Assembly (NCBI GenBank): GCA_963662155.1
Contig: OY759274.1
Coordinates: forward strand, 46,981,565 to 47,045,564
Origin: Lamellibrachia columna
Taxonomy: Eukaryota > Annelida > Polychaeta > Sabellida > Siboglinidae
Direction of reading: 5' to 3'
Length of the DNA: 64,000 nucleotides
Part shown: positions 24,962-39,633 of the stretch, piece by piece
Numbering within the stretch: position 1 is the stretch's first letter
Layout of the letters: every line of letters starts with the position of its first letter
The notes under the pieces: model-generated
What the model saw: the letters and a program-made list of their open reading frames with translations, nothing else
Database searches by the model: none
What the model was told of the DNA's origin: nothing
Translations under genes and position numbers: made by a program

Positions 24962-27900
24962 CATTAATGTCAACTAGTTCGTCTAGCCTCTACTCGTCAA
25001 CGACTATTAATGTCAACTAGTTCGTCTAGCCTCTACTCGACAACGACTATTAATGTCAACTAGTTCGTCTAGCGTCTACTCGACAACGACTATTAATATT
25101 AACTAGTTCGTCTAGCGTCTACTCGACAACGACTATTAATGTCTACTAGTTCGTCTAGCGTCTACTCGTCAACGACTATTAATGTCAACTAGTTCGTCTC
25201 GCGTCTAGTCGACAACTACTATTAATGTCAACTAGTTCGTCTAGCGTCTACTCGTCAACGACTATTAATGTCAACTAGTTCGTCTTGCGTCTACTCGACA
25301 ACTACTATTAATGTCAACTAGTTCGTCTAGCGGCTACTTGTCAATGACTATTAATGTCAACTAGTTCGTCTAGCGTTTACTCGACAACGACTATTTATGT
25401 CAACTAGTTCGTATAGCGTCTACTCGAAAACGACTATTAATGTCAACTAGATCGTCTAGCGTCTACTCGACAACGACTATTAATGTCAACTAGTTCGTCT
25501 AGCGTCTACTCGTCAACGACTATTAATGTCAACTAGTTCGTCTATCCTCTACTCGAAAACGACTATTAATGTCAACTAGTTCGTCTAGCGTCTACTCGAC
25601 AACGACTATTAATGTCAACTAGTTCGTGTAGTGTCTACTCGACAACGACTATTAATGTCAACTAGTTCGTGTAGCATCTACTCGGCAATGACTATTAATG
25701 TCAACTAGTTCGTCTATCCTCTACTCGACAACTACTATTAATATCAATTAGTTCGTCTCGCGTCTACTCGACAACGACTATTAATGTCAACTAGTTCGTG
25801 TAGTGTCTACTCGACAACGACTATTAATATCAACTAGTTCGTCTAGCGTCTACTCGACAACGACTATTAATGTCAACTAGTTCGTGTAGTGTCTACTCGA
25901 CAACGACTATTAATGTCAACTAGTTCGTCTAGCGTCTACTCGACAACGACTATTAATGTCAACTAGTTCGTATCGCGTCTAGTCGACAACTACTATTAAT
26001 GTCAACTAGTTCGTCTAGCGGCTACTCGACAACGACTGTTAATGCCAACTAGTTCGTCTAGCGTCTATTCGACAACGACTATTAATGTCAAATACTTCGT
26101 CTAGCGTCTACTCGACAACGACTATTAATGTCAACTAGTTCGTCTAGCGGCTACTTGTCAATGACTATTAATATCAACTGGTTCGTCTAGCGTTTACACG
26201 ACAACGACTATTAATGTCAACTAGTTCGTCTAGCGTCTACTCGACAACGATTATTAACGTCAACTAGTTCGTCTAGCGTCTACTCGACAACGACTATTAA
26301 TATCAACTAATTCGTCTAGCGTCTACTCGACAACGACTATTAATGTCAACTAGTTCGTCTATCCTCTACTCGACAACTACTAGTAATGTCAACTAGTTCG
26401 TCTCGCGTCTACTCGACAACGACTATTAATATCAACTATTTCGTGTAGCATCTACTCGACGACGACTATTAATGTCAACTAGTTCATCTAGCGTCTACTC
26501 AACAACGACTATTAATTTCAACTAGTTCGTCTAGCGTCTACTCGACAACTAGTATTAATGTCAACTAGTTCGTCTAGAGTCTACTCGTCAACGACTATTA
26601 ATGTCAACTAGTTCGTCTAGCGTCTACTCGACAACGACTATTAATATCAACTAGTTCGTCTAGCGTCTACTCGACAACGACTATTAATGTCAACTAGTTC
26701 GTCTAGCCTCTACTCGTCAACGACCATTAATGTTAACTAGTTCGTCTAGCGTCTACTCGTCAACGACTATTAATGTCAACTAGTTCGTCTAGCCTCTACT
26801 CGACAACGACTATTAATGTCAACTATTTCGTCTAGCCTCTACTCGACAACGACTATTAATAGTAACTAGTTCGTCTAGCGTCTATTCGACAACGACTATT
26901 AATGTCAACTAGTTCGTCTAGCGGCTACTTGTCAATGACTATTAATGTCAACTGGTTCGTCTAGCGTTTACACGAAAACGACTATTAATGTCACCTAGTT
27001 CGTCTAGCGTCTACTCGACAACGATTATTAACGTCAACTAGTTCGTCTAGCGTCTACTCTACAACGACTATTAATGTCAACTAGTCCGTCTAGCGTCTAC
27101 TCGACAACGACTATTAATGTCAACTAGTTCGTCTATCCTCTACTCGACAACTACTATTAATGTCAACTAGTTCGTCTCGCGTCTACTCGACATTGGCTAT
27201 TAATGTCAACTAGTTCGTCTCGCGTCCACTCGACAACGACTATTAATGTCAACTAGTTCGTCTAGCGTCTACTTGACAACGACTATTAATGTCAACTAGT
27301 TCGTGTAGCATCTACTCGACAACGACTATTAATGTCAACTAGTTCGTCTAGCCTCTACACCACAAAGACTATTAATGTCAACTAGTTCGTCTAGCGTCTA
27401 CTCGACAACGACTATTAATGTCAACTAGTTCGTGTTGCGTCTACTCGACAATGATTATTAATGTCAACTAGTTCGTCTAGCGTCTACTCGACAACGACTA
27501 TTAATGTCAACTAGTTCGTCTATCGTCTACTCAACAACGACTGTTAATGTCAACTAGTTCGTCTAGCGGCCACTCGACAACGACTGTTAATGTCAACTAG
27601 TTCGTCTAGCGGCTACTCGAAAACGACTGTTATTGTCAACTAGTTCGTCTAGCGGCTACTCGACAACGACTGTTAATGTCAACTAGTTCGTCTAGCGGCT
27701 ACTCGACAACGACTGTTAATGCCAACTAGTTCGTCTAGCGTCTATTCGACAACGACTATTAATGTCAAATACTTCGTCTAGCGTCTACTCGACAACGACT
27801 ATTAATGTCAACTAGTTCGTCTAGCGGCTACTTGTCAATGACTATTAATATCAACTGGTTCGTCTAGCGTTTACACGACAACGACTATTAATGTCAACTA

Positions 27901-30900
27901 GTTCGTCTAGCGTCTACTCGACAACGATTATTAACGTCAACTAGTTCGTCTAGCATCTACTCGACAACGACTATTAATGTCAACTAGTTCGTCTTGCGTC
28001 TACTCAACAACGACTATTAATGTCAACTTGTTCGTCTAGTGTCTACTCGACAACGATTATTAATATCAACTAGTTCCTGTAGTGTCTACTCCACAACGAC
28101 TATTAATGTCAAATAGTTCGTCTAGCGTCTACTCGACAACGACTATTAATGTCAACTAGTTCGTCTAGCATCTACTCGACAACGACTATTAATGTCAACT
28201 AGTTCGTCTATCCTCTACTCGACAACTACTATTAATGTCAACTAGTTCGTCTCGTGTCTACTCGACAACGACTATTAATGTCAACTAGTTCGTCTCGCGT
28301 CCACTCGACAACGACTATTAATGTCAACTAGTTCGTCTAGTCTCTACTCGACAAAGACTATTAATGTCAACTAGATCGTCTAGCGTCTACTCGACAACGA
28401 CTATTAATATCAACTAGTTCGTCTAGCGTCTACTCGACAACGACTATTAATGCCAACTAGTTCGTCTAGCGTCTACTCGTCAATGACTATTAATGTCAAC
28501 TAGTTCTTCTCGCGTCTAGTCGACAACTACTATTAATGTCAACTATTTCGTCTAGCGTCTACTCGTCAACGACTTTTAATGTCAACTAGTTCGTCTTGCG
28601 TCTACTCGACAACTACTATTAATGTCAATTAGTTCGTCTAGCGTCTATTCGACGACGACTGTTAATGTCAACTAGTTCGTCTAGCGGCTACTCGACAATG
28701 ACTGTTAATGTCAACTAGTTCGTCTAGCGGCTACTCGATAACGACTGTTAATGTCAACTAGTTCGTCTAGCGGCTACTCGACAATGACAGTTAATGTCAA
28801 CTAGTTTGTCTAGCGGCTACACGACAACGACTGTTAATGCAAACTAGTTCGTCTAGCGTCTATTCGACAACGACTATTAATGTCAACTACTTCATCTAAC
28901 GACTACTCGACAACGACTATTAATATCAACTAGTTTGTCTAGCGGCTACTTGTCAATGACTATTAATGTCAACTAGTTCGTCTAGCGTTTACTCGACAAC
29001 GACTATTAATGTCAACTAGTTCGTCTAGCGTCTACTCGACAACGACTATTAATGTCAACTAGTTCGTCTAGCGTCTACTCGACAACGACTATTAATGTCA
29101 ACTAATTCGTCTAGCGTCTACTCGACAACGACTATTAATGTCAACTAGTTCGTCTATCCTCTACTCGACAACTACTATTAATGTGAACTAGTTCGTCTCG
29201 CGTCTACTCGACAAAGACTATTAATGTCAACTAGTTCGTCTCGCGTCTACTCGACAACGACTATTAATGTCAACTAGTTCGTTTAGCGTCTACTCGACTA
29301 TGATTATTAATATCATCTAGTTCGTGTAGCATCTACTCGACAACGACTATTAATGTCAACTAGTTCGTCTAGCGTCTACTCAACAACGACTATTAATGTC
29401 AACTAGTTCGTCCAGCGTCTACTCGACAACTAGTATTAATGTCAACTAGTTCGTCTAGAGTCTACTCGTCAACGACTATTAATGTCAACTATTTCGTCTA
29501 GCCTCTACTCGACAACGACTATTAATAGTAACTAGTTCGTCTAGCGTCTATTCGACAACGACTATTAATGTCAACTAGTTCGTCTAGCGGCTACTTGTCA
29601 ATGACTATTAATGTCAACTGGTTCGTCTAGCGTTTACACGACAACGACTATTAATGTCACCTAGTTCGTCTAGCGTCTACTCGACAACGATTACTAACGT
29701 CAACTAGTTCGTCTAGCGTCTACTCTACAACGACTATTAATGTCAACTAGTTCGTCTAGCGTCTACTCGAAAACGACTATTAATGTCAACTAGTTCGTCT
29801 AGCCTCTACACCACAAAGACTATTAATGTCAACTAGTTCGTCTAGCGTCTACTCGACAACGACTATTAATGTCAACTAGTTCGTGTTGCGTCTACTCGAC
29901 AATGATTATTAATGTCAACTAGTTCGTCTAGCGTCTACTCGACAACGACTATTAATATCAACTAGTTCGTCTCTCGTCTACTCAACAACGACTGTTAATG
30001 TCAACTAGTTCGTCTAGCGGCCACTCGACAACGACTGTTAATGTCAACTAGTTCGTCTAGCGGCTACTCGAAAACGACTGTTATTGTCAACTAGTTCGTC
30101 TAGCGGCTACTCGACAACGACTGTTAATGTCAACTAGTTCGTCTAGCGGCTACTCGACAACGACTGTTAATGCCAACTAGTTCGTCCAGCGTCTATTCGA
30201 CAACGACTATTAATGTCAAATACTTCGTTTAGCGTCTACTCGACAACGACTATTAATATCAACTAGTTCGTCTAGCGGCTACTTGTCAATGACTATTACT
30301 ATCAACTGGTTCGTCTAGCGTTTACACGACAACGACTATTAATGTCAACTAGTTCGTCTAGCGTCTACTCGACAACGATTATTAACGTCAACTAGTTCGT
30401 CTAGCATCTACTCGACAACGACTATTAATGTCAACTAGTTCGTCTTGCGTCTACTCAACAACGACTATTAATGTCAACTTGTTCGTCTAGTGTCTACTCG
30501 ACAACGATTATTAATATCAACTAGTTCGTCTAACGGCTACTTGTCAATGACTATTAATATCAACTAGTTCGTCTAGCGTTTACTCGACAACGACTATTAA
30601 TGTCAACTAGTTCGTCTAGCGTCTACTCGACAAAGACTATTAATGTCAACTAGTTCGTCTATCCTCTACTCGACAACTACTATTACTGTCAACTAGTTCG
30701 TCTAGCGTCTACTCGACAACGACTATTAATGTCAACTAGTTCGTGTAGCATCTACTCGACAACGGCTATTAATGTCAACTAGTTCGTGTAGTGTCTACTC
30801 CACAACGACTATTAATGTCAAATAGTTCGTCTAGCGTCTACTCGACAACGACTATTAACGTCAACTAGTTCGTCTAGCATCTACTCGACAACGACTATTA

Positions 30901-33553
30901 ATGTCAACTAGTTCGTCTATCCTCTACTCGACAACTACTATTAATGTCAACTAGTTCGTCTCGTGTCTACTCGACAACGACTATTAATGTCAACTAGTTC
31001 GTCTCGCGTCCACTCGACAACGACTATTAATGTCAACTAGTTCGTCTAGTCTCTACTCGACAAAGACTATTAATGTCAACTAGATCGTCTAGCGTCTACT
31101 CGACAACGACTATTAATATCAACTAGTTCGTCTAGCGTCTACTCGACAACGACAATTAATGCCAACTAGTTCGTCTAGCGTCTACTCGTCAATGACTATT
31201 AATGTCAACTAGTTCTTCTCGCGTCTAGTCGACAACTACTATTAATGTCAACTATTTCGTCTAGCGTCTACTCGTCAACGACTATTAATGTCAACTAGTT
31301 CGTCTTGCGTCTACTCGACAACTACTATTAATGTCAATTAGTTCGTCTAGCGTCTATTCGACGACGACTGTTAATGTCAACTAGTTCGTCTAGCGGCTAC
31401 TCGACAATGACTGTTAATGTCAACTAGTTCGTCTAGCGGCTACTCGATAACGACTGTTAATGTCAACTAGTTCGTCTAGCGGCTACTCGACAATGACTGT
31501 TAATGTCAACTGGTTTGTCTAGCGGCTACACGACAACGACTGGTAATGCAAACTAGTTCGTCTAGCGTCTATTCGACAACGACTATTAATGTCAACTACT
31601 TCATCTAACGACTACTCGACAACGACTATTAATATCAACTAGTTTGTCTAGCGGCTATTTGTCAATGACTATTAATGTCAACTAATTCGTCTAGCGTTTA
31701 CTCGACAACGACTATTAATGTCAACTAGTTCGTCTAGCGTCTACTCGACAACGACTATTAATGTCAACTAGTTCGTCTAGCGTCTACTCGACAACGACTA
31801 TTAATGTCAACTAATTCGTCTAGCGTCTACTCGACAACGACTATTAATGTCAACTAGTTCGTCTATCCTCTACTCGACAACTACTATTAATGTGAACTAG
31901 TTCGTCTCGCGTCTACTCGACAAAGACTATTAATATCAACTAGTTCGTCTCGCGTCTACTCGACAACGACTATTAATGTCAACTAGTTCGTCTAGCGTCT
32001 ACTCGACAATGATTATTAATATCATCTAGTTCCTGTAGCATCTACTCGACAACGACTATTAATGTCAACTAGTTCGTCTAGCGTCTACTCAACAACGACT
32101 ATTAATGTCAACTAGTTCGTCCAGCGTCTACTCGACAACTAGTATTAATGTCAACTAGTTCGTCTAGAGTCTACTCGTCAACGACTATTAATGTCAACTA
32201 TTTCGTCTAGCCTCTACTCGACAACGACTATTAATAGTAACTAGTTCGTCTAGCGTCTATTCGACAACGACTATTAATGTCAACTAGTTCGTCTACCGGC
32301 TACTTGTCAATGACTATTAATGTCAACTGGTTCGTCTAGCGTTTACACGACAACGACTATTAATGTCACCTAGTTCGTCTAGCGTCTACTCGACAACGAT
32401 TATTAACGTCAACTAGTTCGTCTAGCGTCTACTCTACAACGACTATTAATGTCAACTAGTTCGTCTAGCGTCTACTCGACAACGACTATTAATGTCAACT
32501 AGTTCGTCTAGCCTCTACACCACAAAGACTATTAATGTCAACTAGTTCGTCTAGCGTCTACTCGACAACGACTATTAATGTCAACTAGTTCGTCTAGCAT
32601 CTACTCGATAACGACTATTAATGTCAACTAGTTCGTCTCTCCTCTACTCGACAACTACTATTAATGTCAACTAGTTCGTCTCGTGTCTACTCGACAACGA
32701 CTATTAATGTCAACTAGTTCGTCTCGCGTCCACTCGACAACGACTATTAATGTCAACTAGTTCGTCTAGTCTCTACTCGACAAAGACTATTAATGTCAAC
32801 TAGATCGTCTAGCGTCTACTCGACAACGACTATTAATATCAACTAGTTCGTCTAGCGTCTACTCGACAACGACTATTAATGCCAACTAGTTCGTCTAGCG
32901 TCTACTCGTCAATGACTATTAATGTCAACTAGTTCTTCTCGCGTCTAGTCGACAACTACTATTAATGTCAACTATTTCGTCTAGCGTCTACTCGTCAACG
33001 ACTATTAATGTCAACTAGTTCGTCTTGCGTCTACTCGACAACTACTATTAATGTCAATTAGTTCGTCTAGCGTCTATTCGACGACGACTGTTAATGTCAA
33101 CTAGTTCGTATAGCGGCTACTCGACAATGACTGTTAATGTCAACTAGTTCGTCTAGCGGCTACTCGATAACGACTGTTAATGTCAACTAGTTCGTCTAGC
33201 GGCTACTCGACAATGACTGTTAATGTCAACTAGTTTGTCTAGCGGCTACACGACAACGACTGTTAATGCAAACTAGTTCGTCTAGCGTCTATTCGACAAC
33301 GACTATTAATGTCAACTACTTCATCTAACGACTACTCGACAACGACTATTAATATCAACTAGTTTGTCTAGCGGCTACTTGTCAATGACTATTAATGTCA
33401 ACTAGTTCGTCTAGCGTTTACTCGACAATGACTATTAATGTCAACTAGTTCGTCTAGCGTCTACTCGACAACGACTATTAATGTCAACTAGTTCGTCTAG
33501 CGTCTACTCGACAACGACTATTAATGTCAACTATTTCGTCTATCCTCTACTCG
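24782..33553 (+). repeat. Macro-unit 3, block 1
   Basis: 8,772 bp (204 monomers), with its second ACAACTACTAGTAATG monomer at 26,373. It carries CGACATTGG at 27,188, GGCCAC at 27,568 and 30,019, and CCAG at 29,413 and 32,122. The marker order is that of macro-unit 2, but the unit has lost six monomers at about 28,076. In block 2 its first 180 bp are missing because the 7,654-bp difference ends inside it. Confidence 0.65.
28070..28082 (+). other. Six-monomer loss junction with CCTGTAG (block 1)
   Basis: In macro-unit 2 (near 18,610) AATATCAACTAG is followed by TTCGTCTAACGG and several more monomers before TTCGTGTAGTG. Here it runs straight into TTCCTGTAGTG, so 258 bp (six monomers) are absent. 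The base at 28,077 is C where both presumed parents have G. A similar G to C change in TTCCTGTAGCATC occurs near 32,033, so this base change need not come from the junction. The same junction in block 2 is near 53,661. Confidence 0.65.
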
Positions 33554-35745
33554 ACAACTACTAGTAATGTCAACTAGTTCGTCTCGCGTCTACTCGACAA
33601 CGACTATTAATATCAACTAGTTCGTCTAGCGTCTACTCGACAACGACTCTTAATATCAACTAGTTCGTCTAGCGTCTACTCGACAACGACTATTAATGTC
33701 AACTAGTTCGTCTAGCCTCTACTCGTCAACGACCATTAATGTCAACTAGTTCGTCTAGCCTCTACTCGTCAACGACTATTAATGTCAACTAGTTCGTCTA
33801 GCCTCTACTCGACAACGAATATTAATGTCAACTAGTTCGTCTAGCGTCCACTCGACAACGACTATTAATATTAACTAGTTCGTCTAGCGTCTACTCGACA
33901 ACGACTATTAATATCTACTAGTTCGTCTAGCGTCTACTCGTCAACGACTATTAATGTCAACTAGTTCGTCTCGCGTCTAGTCGACAACTACTATTAATGT
34001 CAACTAGTTCGTCTAGCGTCTACTCGTCAACGACTATTAATGTCAACTAGTTCGTCTTGCGTCTACTCGACAACTACTATTAATGTCAACTAGTTCGTCT
34101 AGCGGCTACTTGTCAATGACTATTAATGTCAACTAGTTCGTCTAGCGTTTACTCGACAACGACTATTTATGTCAACTAGTTCGTATAGCGTCTACTCGAC
34201 AACGACTATTAATGTCAACTAGTTCGTCTAGCGTCTACTCGACAACGACTATTAATGTCAACTAGTTCGTCTAGCGTCTACTCGTCAACGACTATTAATG
34301 TCAACTAGTTCGTCTATCCTCTACTCGAAAACGACTATTAATGTCAACTAGTTCGTCTAGCGTCTACTCGACAACGATTATTAACGTCAACTAGTTCGTC
34401 TAGCGTCTACTCGACAACGACTATTAATGTCAACTAATTCGTCTAGCGTCTACTCGACAACGACTATTAATGTCAACTAGTTCGTCTATCCTCTACTCGA
34501 CAACTACTAGTAATGTCAACTAGTTCGTCTCGCGTCTACTCGACAACGACTATTAATATCAACTAGTTCGTGTAGCATCTACTCGACGACGACTATTAAT
34601 GTCAACTAGTTCATCTAGCGTCTACTCAACAACGACTATTAATTTCAACTAGTTCGTCTAGCGTCTACTCGACAACTAGTATTAATGTCAACTAGTTCGT
34701 CTAGAGTCTACTCGTCAACGACTATTAATGTCAACTAGTTCGTCTAGCGTCTACTCGACAACGACTATTAATATCAACTAGTTCGTCTAGCGTCTACTCG
34801 ACAACGACTATTAATGTCAACTAGTTCGTCTAGCCTCTACTCGTCAACGACCATTAATGTTAACTAGTTCGTCTAGCGTCTACTCGTCAACGACTATTAA
34901 TGTCAACTAGTTCGTCTAGCCTCTACTCGACAACGACTATTAATGTCAACTATTTCGTCTAGCCTCTACTCGACAACGACTATTAATAGTAACTAGTTCG
35001 TCTAGCGTCTATTCGACAACGACTATTAATGTCAACTAGTTCGTCTAGCGGCTACTTGTCAATGACTATTAATGTCAACTGGTTCGTCTAGCGTTTACAC
35101 GACAACGACTATTAATGTCACCTAGTTCGTCTAGCGTCTACTCGACAACGATTATTAACGTCAACTAGTTCGTCTAGCGTCTACTCTACAACGACTATTA
35201 ATGTCAACTAGTTCGTCTAGCGTCTACTCGACAACGACTATTAATGTCAACTAGTTCGTCTATCCTCTACTCGACAACTACTATTAATGTCAACTTGTTC
35301 GTCTCGCGTCTACTCGACATTGGCTATTAATGTCAACTAGTTCGTCTCGCGTCCACTCGACAACGACTATTAATGTCAACTAGTTCGTCTAGCGTCTACT
35401 TGACAACGACTATTAATGTCAACTAGTTCGTGTAGCATCTACTCGACAACGACTATTAATGTCAACTAGTTCGTCTAGCCTCTACACCACAAAGACTATT
35501 AATGTCAACTAGTTCGTCTCGTGTCTACTCGACAACGACTATTAATGTCAACTAGTTCGTCTCGCGTCCACTCGACAACGACTATTAATGTCAACTAGTT
35601 CGTCTAGTCTCTACTCGACAAAAACTATTAATATCAACTAGATCGTCTAGCGTCTACTCGACAACGACTATTAATGCCAACTAGTTCGTCTAGCGTCTAC
35701 TCCTCAATGACTATTAATGTCAACTAGTTCTTCTCGCGTCTAGTC

Positions 35746-36175
35746 GACAACTACTATTAATGTCAACTATTTCGTCTAGCGTCTACTCGTCAACGACTTT
35801 TAATGTCAACTAGTTCGTCTTGCGTCTACTCGACAACTACTATTAATGTCAATTAGTTCGTCTAGCGTCTATTCGACAATGACTGTTAATGTCAACTAGT
35901 TCGTCTAGCGGCTACTCGATAACGACTGTTAATGTCAACTAGTTCGTCTAGCGGCTACTCGACAACTACTATTAATGTCAACTATTTCGTCTAGCGTCTA
36001 CTCGTCAACGACTTTTAATGTCAACTAGTTCGTCTTGCGTCTACTCGACAACTACTATTAATGTCAATTAGTTCGTCTAGCGTCTATTCGACAATGACTG
36101 TTAATGTCAACTAGTTCGTCTAGCGGCTACTCGATAACGACTGTTAATGTCAACTAGTTCATCTAGCGGCTACTC
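35746..36175 (+). repeat. 215-bp tandem duplication near 35.9 kb, block 1
   Basis: Five monomers starting GACAACTACTATT at 35,746 recur from 35,961. The marker CAACGACTTTTAATG occurs at 35,791 and 36,006, 215 bp apart. The monomer order is TATTTCG, TCTTGCG, AATTAG, GACAATGACTG, GATAACGACTG. The second copy has one extra change, TTCATCTAGCGG near 36,160. Confidence 0.8.
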
Positions 36176-36778
36176 GACAATGACTGTTAATGTCAACTAG
36201 TTTGTCTAGCGGCTACACGACAACGACTGTTAATGCAAACTAGTTCGTCTAGCGTCTATTCGACAACGACTATTAATGTCAACTACTTCATCTAACGACT
36301 ACTCGACAACGACTATTAATATCAACTAGTTTGTCTAGCGGCTACTTGTCAATGACTATTAATGTCAACTAGTTCGTCTAGCGTTTACTCGACAACGACT
36401 ATTAATGTCAACTAGTTCGTCTAGCGTCTACTCGACAACGACTATTAATGTCAACTAGTTCATCTAGCGTCTACTCGACAACGACTATTAATGTCAACTA
36501 TTTCGTCTAGCGTCTACTCGACAACGACTATTAATGTCAACTAGTTCGTCTATCCTCTACTCGACAACTACTATTAATGTGAACTAGTTCGTCTCGCGTC
36601 TACTCGACAAAGACTATTAATGTCAACTAGTTCGTCTCGCGTCTACTCGACAACGACTATTAATGTCAACTAGTTCGTCTAGCGTCTACTCGACAATGAT
36701 TATTAATATCATCTAGTTCGTGTAGCATCTACTCGACAACGACTATTAATGTCAACTAGTTCGTCTAGCGTCTACTCA

Positions 36779-36785
36779 ACAACGA
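36779..36785 (+). other. Junction between block 1 and block 2 in a chimeric monomer
   Basis: The monomer here joins two variant types. Its left half carries TACTCAAC, as in the monomers before CCAG (compare 62,360-62,370). Its right half carries CGATTATTAACG, as at 273-287. The switch must lie between the A at 36,778 and the T at 36,786, inside a short stretch common to both types. Length and phase are kept. Such an in-register chimera is what unequal homologous exchange or gene conversion between monomers would leave. The combination CTCAACAACGATTATTAACG was seen only here. Confidence 0.75.
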
Positions 36786-37741
36786 TTATTAACGTCAACT
36801 AGTTCGTCTAGCGTCTACTCTACAACGACTATTAATGTCAACTAGTTCGTGTTGCGTCTACTCGACAATGATTATTAATGTCAACTAGTTCGTCTAGCGT
36901 CTACTCGACAACGACTATTAAAGTCAACTAGTTCGTCTATCGTCTACTCAACAACGACTGTTAATGTCAACTAGTTCGTCTAGCGTCTACTCGACAACGA
37001 CTATTAATGTCAACTAATTCGTCTAGCGTCTACTCGACAAAGACTATTAATGTCAACTAGTTCGTCTATCCTCTACTCGACAACTACTATTAATGTGAAC
37101 TAGTTCGTCTCGCGTCTACTCGACAAAGACTATTAATGTCAACTAGTTCGTCTCGCGTCTACTCGACAACGACTATTAATGTCAACTAGTTCGTCTAGCG
37201 TCTACTCGACAATGATTATTAATATCATCTAGTTCGTGTAGCATCTACTCGACAACGACTATTAATGTCAACTAGTTCGTCTAGCGTCTACTCAACAACG
37301 ACTATTAATGTCAACTAGTTCGTCCAGCGTCTACTCGACAACTAGTATTAATGTCAACTAGTTCGTCTAGAGTCTACTCGTCAACGACTATTAATGTCAA
37401 CTATTTCGTCTAGCCTCTACTCGACAACGACTATTAATAGTAACTAGTTCGTCTAGCGTCTATTCGACAACGACTATTAATGTCAACTAGTTCGTCTAGC
37501 GGCTACTTGTCAATGACTATTAATGTCAACTGGTTCGTCTAGCGTTTACACGACAACGACTATTAATGTCACCTAGTTCGTCTAGCGTCTACTCGACAAC
37601 GATTATTAACGTCAACTAGTTCGTCTAGCGTCTACTCTACAACGACTATTAATGTCAACTAGTTCGTCTAGCGTCTACTCGACAACGACTATTAATGTCA
37701 ACTAGTTCGTCTAGCCTCTACACCACAAAGACTATTAATGT

Positions 37742-39633
37742 CAACTAGTTCGTCTAGCGTCTACTCGACAACGACTATTAATGTCAACTAGTTCGTGTTG
37801 CGTCTACTCGACAATGATTATTAATGTCAACTAGTTCGTCTAGCGTCTACTCGACAACGACTATTAATGTCAACTAGTTCGTCTATCGTCTACTCAACAA
37901 CGACTGTTAATGTCAACTAGTTCGTCTAGCGGCCACTCGACAACGACTGTTAATGTCAACTAGTTCGTCTAGCGGCTACTCGAAAACGACTGTTATTGTC
38001 AACTAGTTCGTCTAGCGGCTACTCGACAACGACTGTTAATGTCAACTAGTTCGTCTAGCGGCTACTCGACAACGACTGTTAATGCCAACTAGTTCGTCTA
38101 GCGTCTATTCGACAACGACTATTAATGTCAAATACTTCGTTTAGCGTCTACTCGACAACGACTATTAATGTCAACTAGTTCGTCTAGCGGCTACTTGTCA
38201 ATGACTATTAATATCAACTGGTTCGTCTAGCGTTTACACGACAACGACTATTAATGTCAACTAGTTCGTCTAGCATCTACTCGACAACGATTATTAACGT
38301 CAACTAGTTCGTCTAGCATCTACTCGACAACGACTATTAATGTCAACTAGTTCGTCTTGCGTCTACTCAACAACGACTATTAATGTCAACTTGTTCGTCT
38401 AGTGTCTACTCGACAACGATTATTAATATCAACTAGTTCGTCTAACGGCTACTTGTCAATGACTATTAATATCAACTAGTTCGTCTAGCGTTTACTCGAC
38501 AACGACTATTAATGTCAACTAGTTCGTCTAGCGTCTACTCGACAAAGACTATTAATGTCAACTAGTTCGTCTATCCTCTACTCGACAACTACTATTACTG
38601 TCAACTAGTTCGTCTAGCGTCTACTCGACAACGACTATTAATGTCAACTAGTTCGTGTAGCATCTACTCGACAACGGCTATTAATGTCAACTAGTTCGTC
38701 TAGCGTCTACTCGACAACGACTATTAATGTCAACTAGTTCGTGTTGCGTCTACTCGACAATGATTATTAATGTCAACTAGTTCGTCTAGCGTCTACTCGA
38801 CAACGACTATTAATGTCAACTAGTTCGTCTATCGTCTACTCAACAACGACTGTTAATGTCAACTAGTTCGTCTAGCGGCCACTCGACAACGACTGTTAAT
38901 GTCAACTAGTTCGTCTAGCGGCTACTCGAAAACGACTGTTATTGTCAACTAGTTCGTCTAGCGGCTACTCGACAACGACTGTTAATGTCAACTAGTTCGT
39001 CTAGCGGCTACTCGACAACGACTGTTAATGCCAACTAGTTCGTCTAGCGTCTATTCGACAACGACTATTAATGTCAAATACTTCGTTTAGCGTCTACTCG
39101 ACAACGACTATTAATGTCAACTAGTTCGTCTAGCGGCTACTTGTCAATGACTATTAATATCAACTGGTTCGTCTAGCGTTTACACGACAACGACTATTAA
39201 TGTCAACTAGTTCGTCTAGCATCTACTCGACAACGATTATTAACGTCAACTAGTTCGTCTAGCATCTACTCGACAACGACTATTAATGTCAACTAGTTCG
39301 TCTTGCGTCTACTCAACAACGACTATTAATGTCAACTTGTTCGTCTAGTGTCTACTCGACAACGATTATTAATATCAACTAGTTCGTCTAACGGCTACTT
39401 GTCAATGACTATTAATATCAACTAGTTCGTCTAGCGTTTACTCGACAACGACTATTAATGTCAACTAGTTCGTCTAGCGTCTACTCGACAAAGACTATTA
39501 ATGTCAACTAGTTCGTCTATCCTCTACTCGACAACTACTATTACTGTCAACTAGTTCGTCTAGCGTCTACTCGACAACGACTATTAATGTCAACTAGTTC
39601 GTGTAGCATCTACTCGACAACGGCTATTAATGT
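37742..39633 (+). repeat. 946-bp tandem duplication, pair 3 (block 2)
   Basis: The same pair in block 2: about 37,742-38,687 and 38,688-39,633, with GGCCAC at 37,931 and 38,877. Its presence in both blocks places the 946-bp duplication before the large block duplication. Other GGCCAC regions (13,679; 18,108; 20,817; 27,568; 30,019; 46,918; 53,153; 55,604; 63,000) are single and give the undoubled arrangement. Confidence 0.85.

Larger units (their letters stand above)
279..36785 (+). repeat. Block 1 of the very large satellite duplication
   Basis: This stretch is the longer copy of a large duplication whose second copy is 36,786-62,370. Anchors: base 414 region (TTAAAGTC) matches the 36,921 region at shift 36,507; CGTTAATCC at 9,415 matches 42,654 and the CGACATTGG monomer at 10,891 matches 44,130, both at shift 33,239; the CCAG monomers at 29,413 and 32,122 match 54,998 and 57,707 at shift 25,585. 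All shifts are multiples of 43 (849, 773, 595). Block 1 contains two features missing from block 2: the second copy of a 3,268-bp repeat and the 7,654-bp interval 17,308-24,961. The left limit may lie further left than 279, because the left flank in block 2 belongs to a different context. Confidence 0.85.
33554..36785 (+). repeat. Macro-unit 4, block 1, truncated
   Basis: 3,232 bp of a macro-unit, cut at the block junction. Its second ACAACTACTAGTAATG monomer is at 34,500, 946 bp after the first rather than 1,591, so 15 monomers (645 bp) are missing. The switch lies between about 34,330 and 34,376, where a GAAAACGAC monomer is followed directly by CGATTATTAACG. CGACATTGG is at 35,315, and the 215-bp duplication near 35.9 kb lies inside it. 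The same internal loss appears in block 2 near 59,950. Confidence 0.6.
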
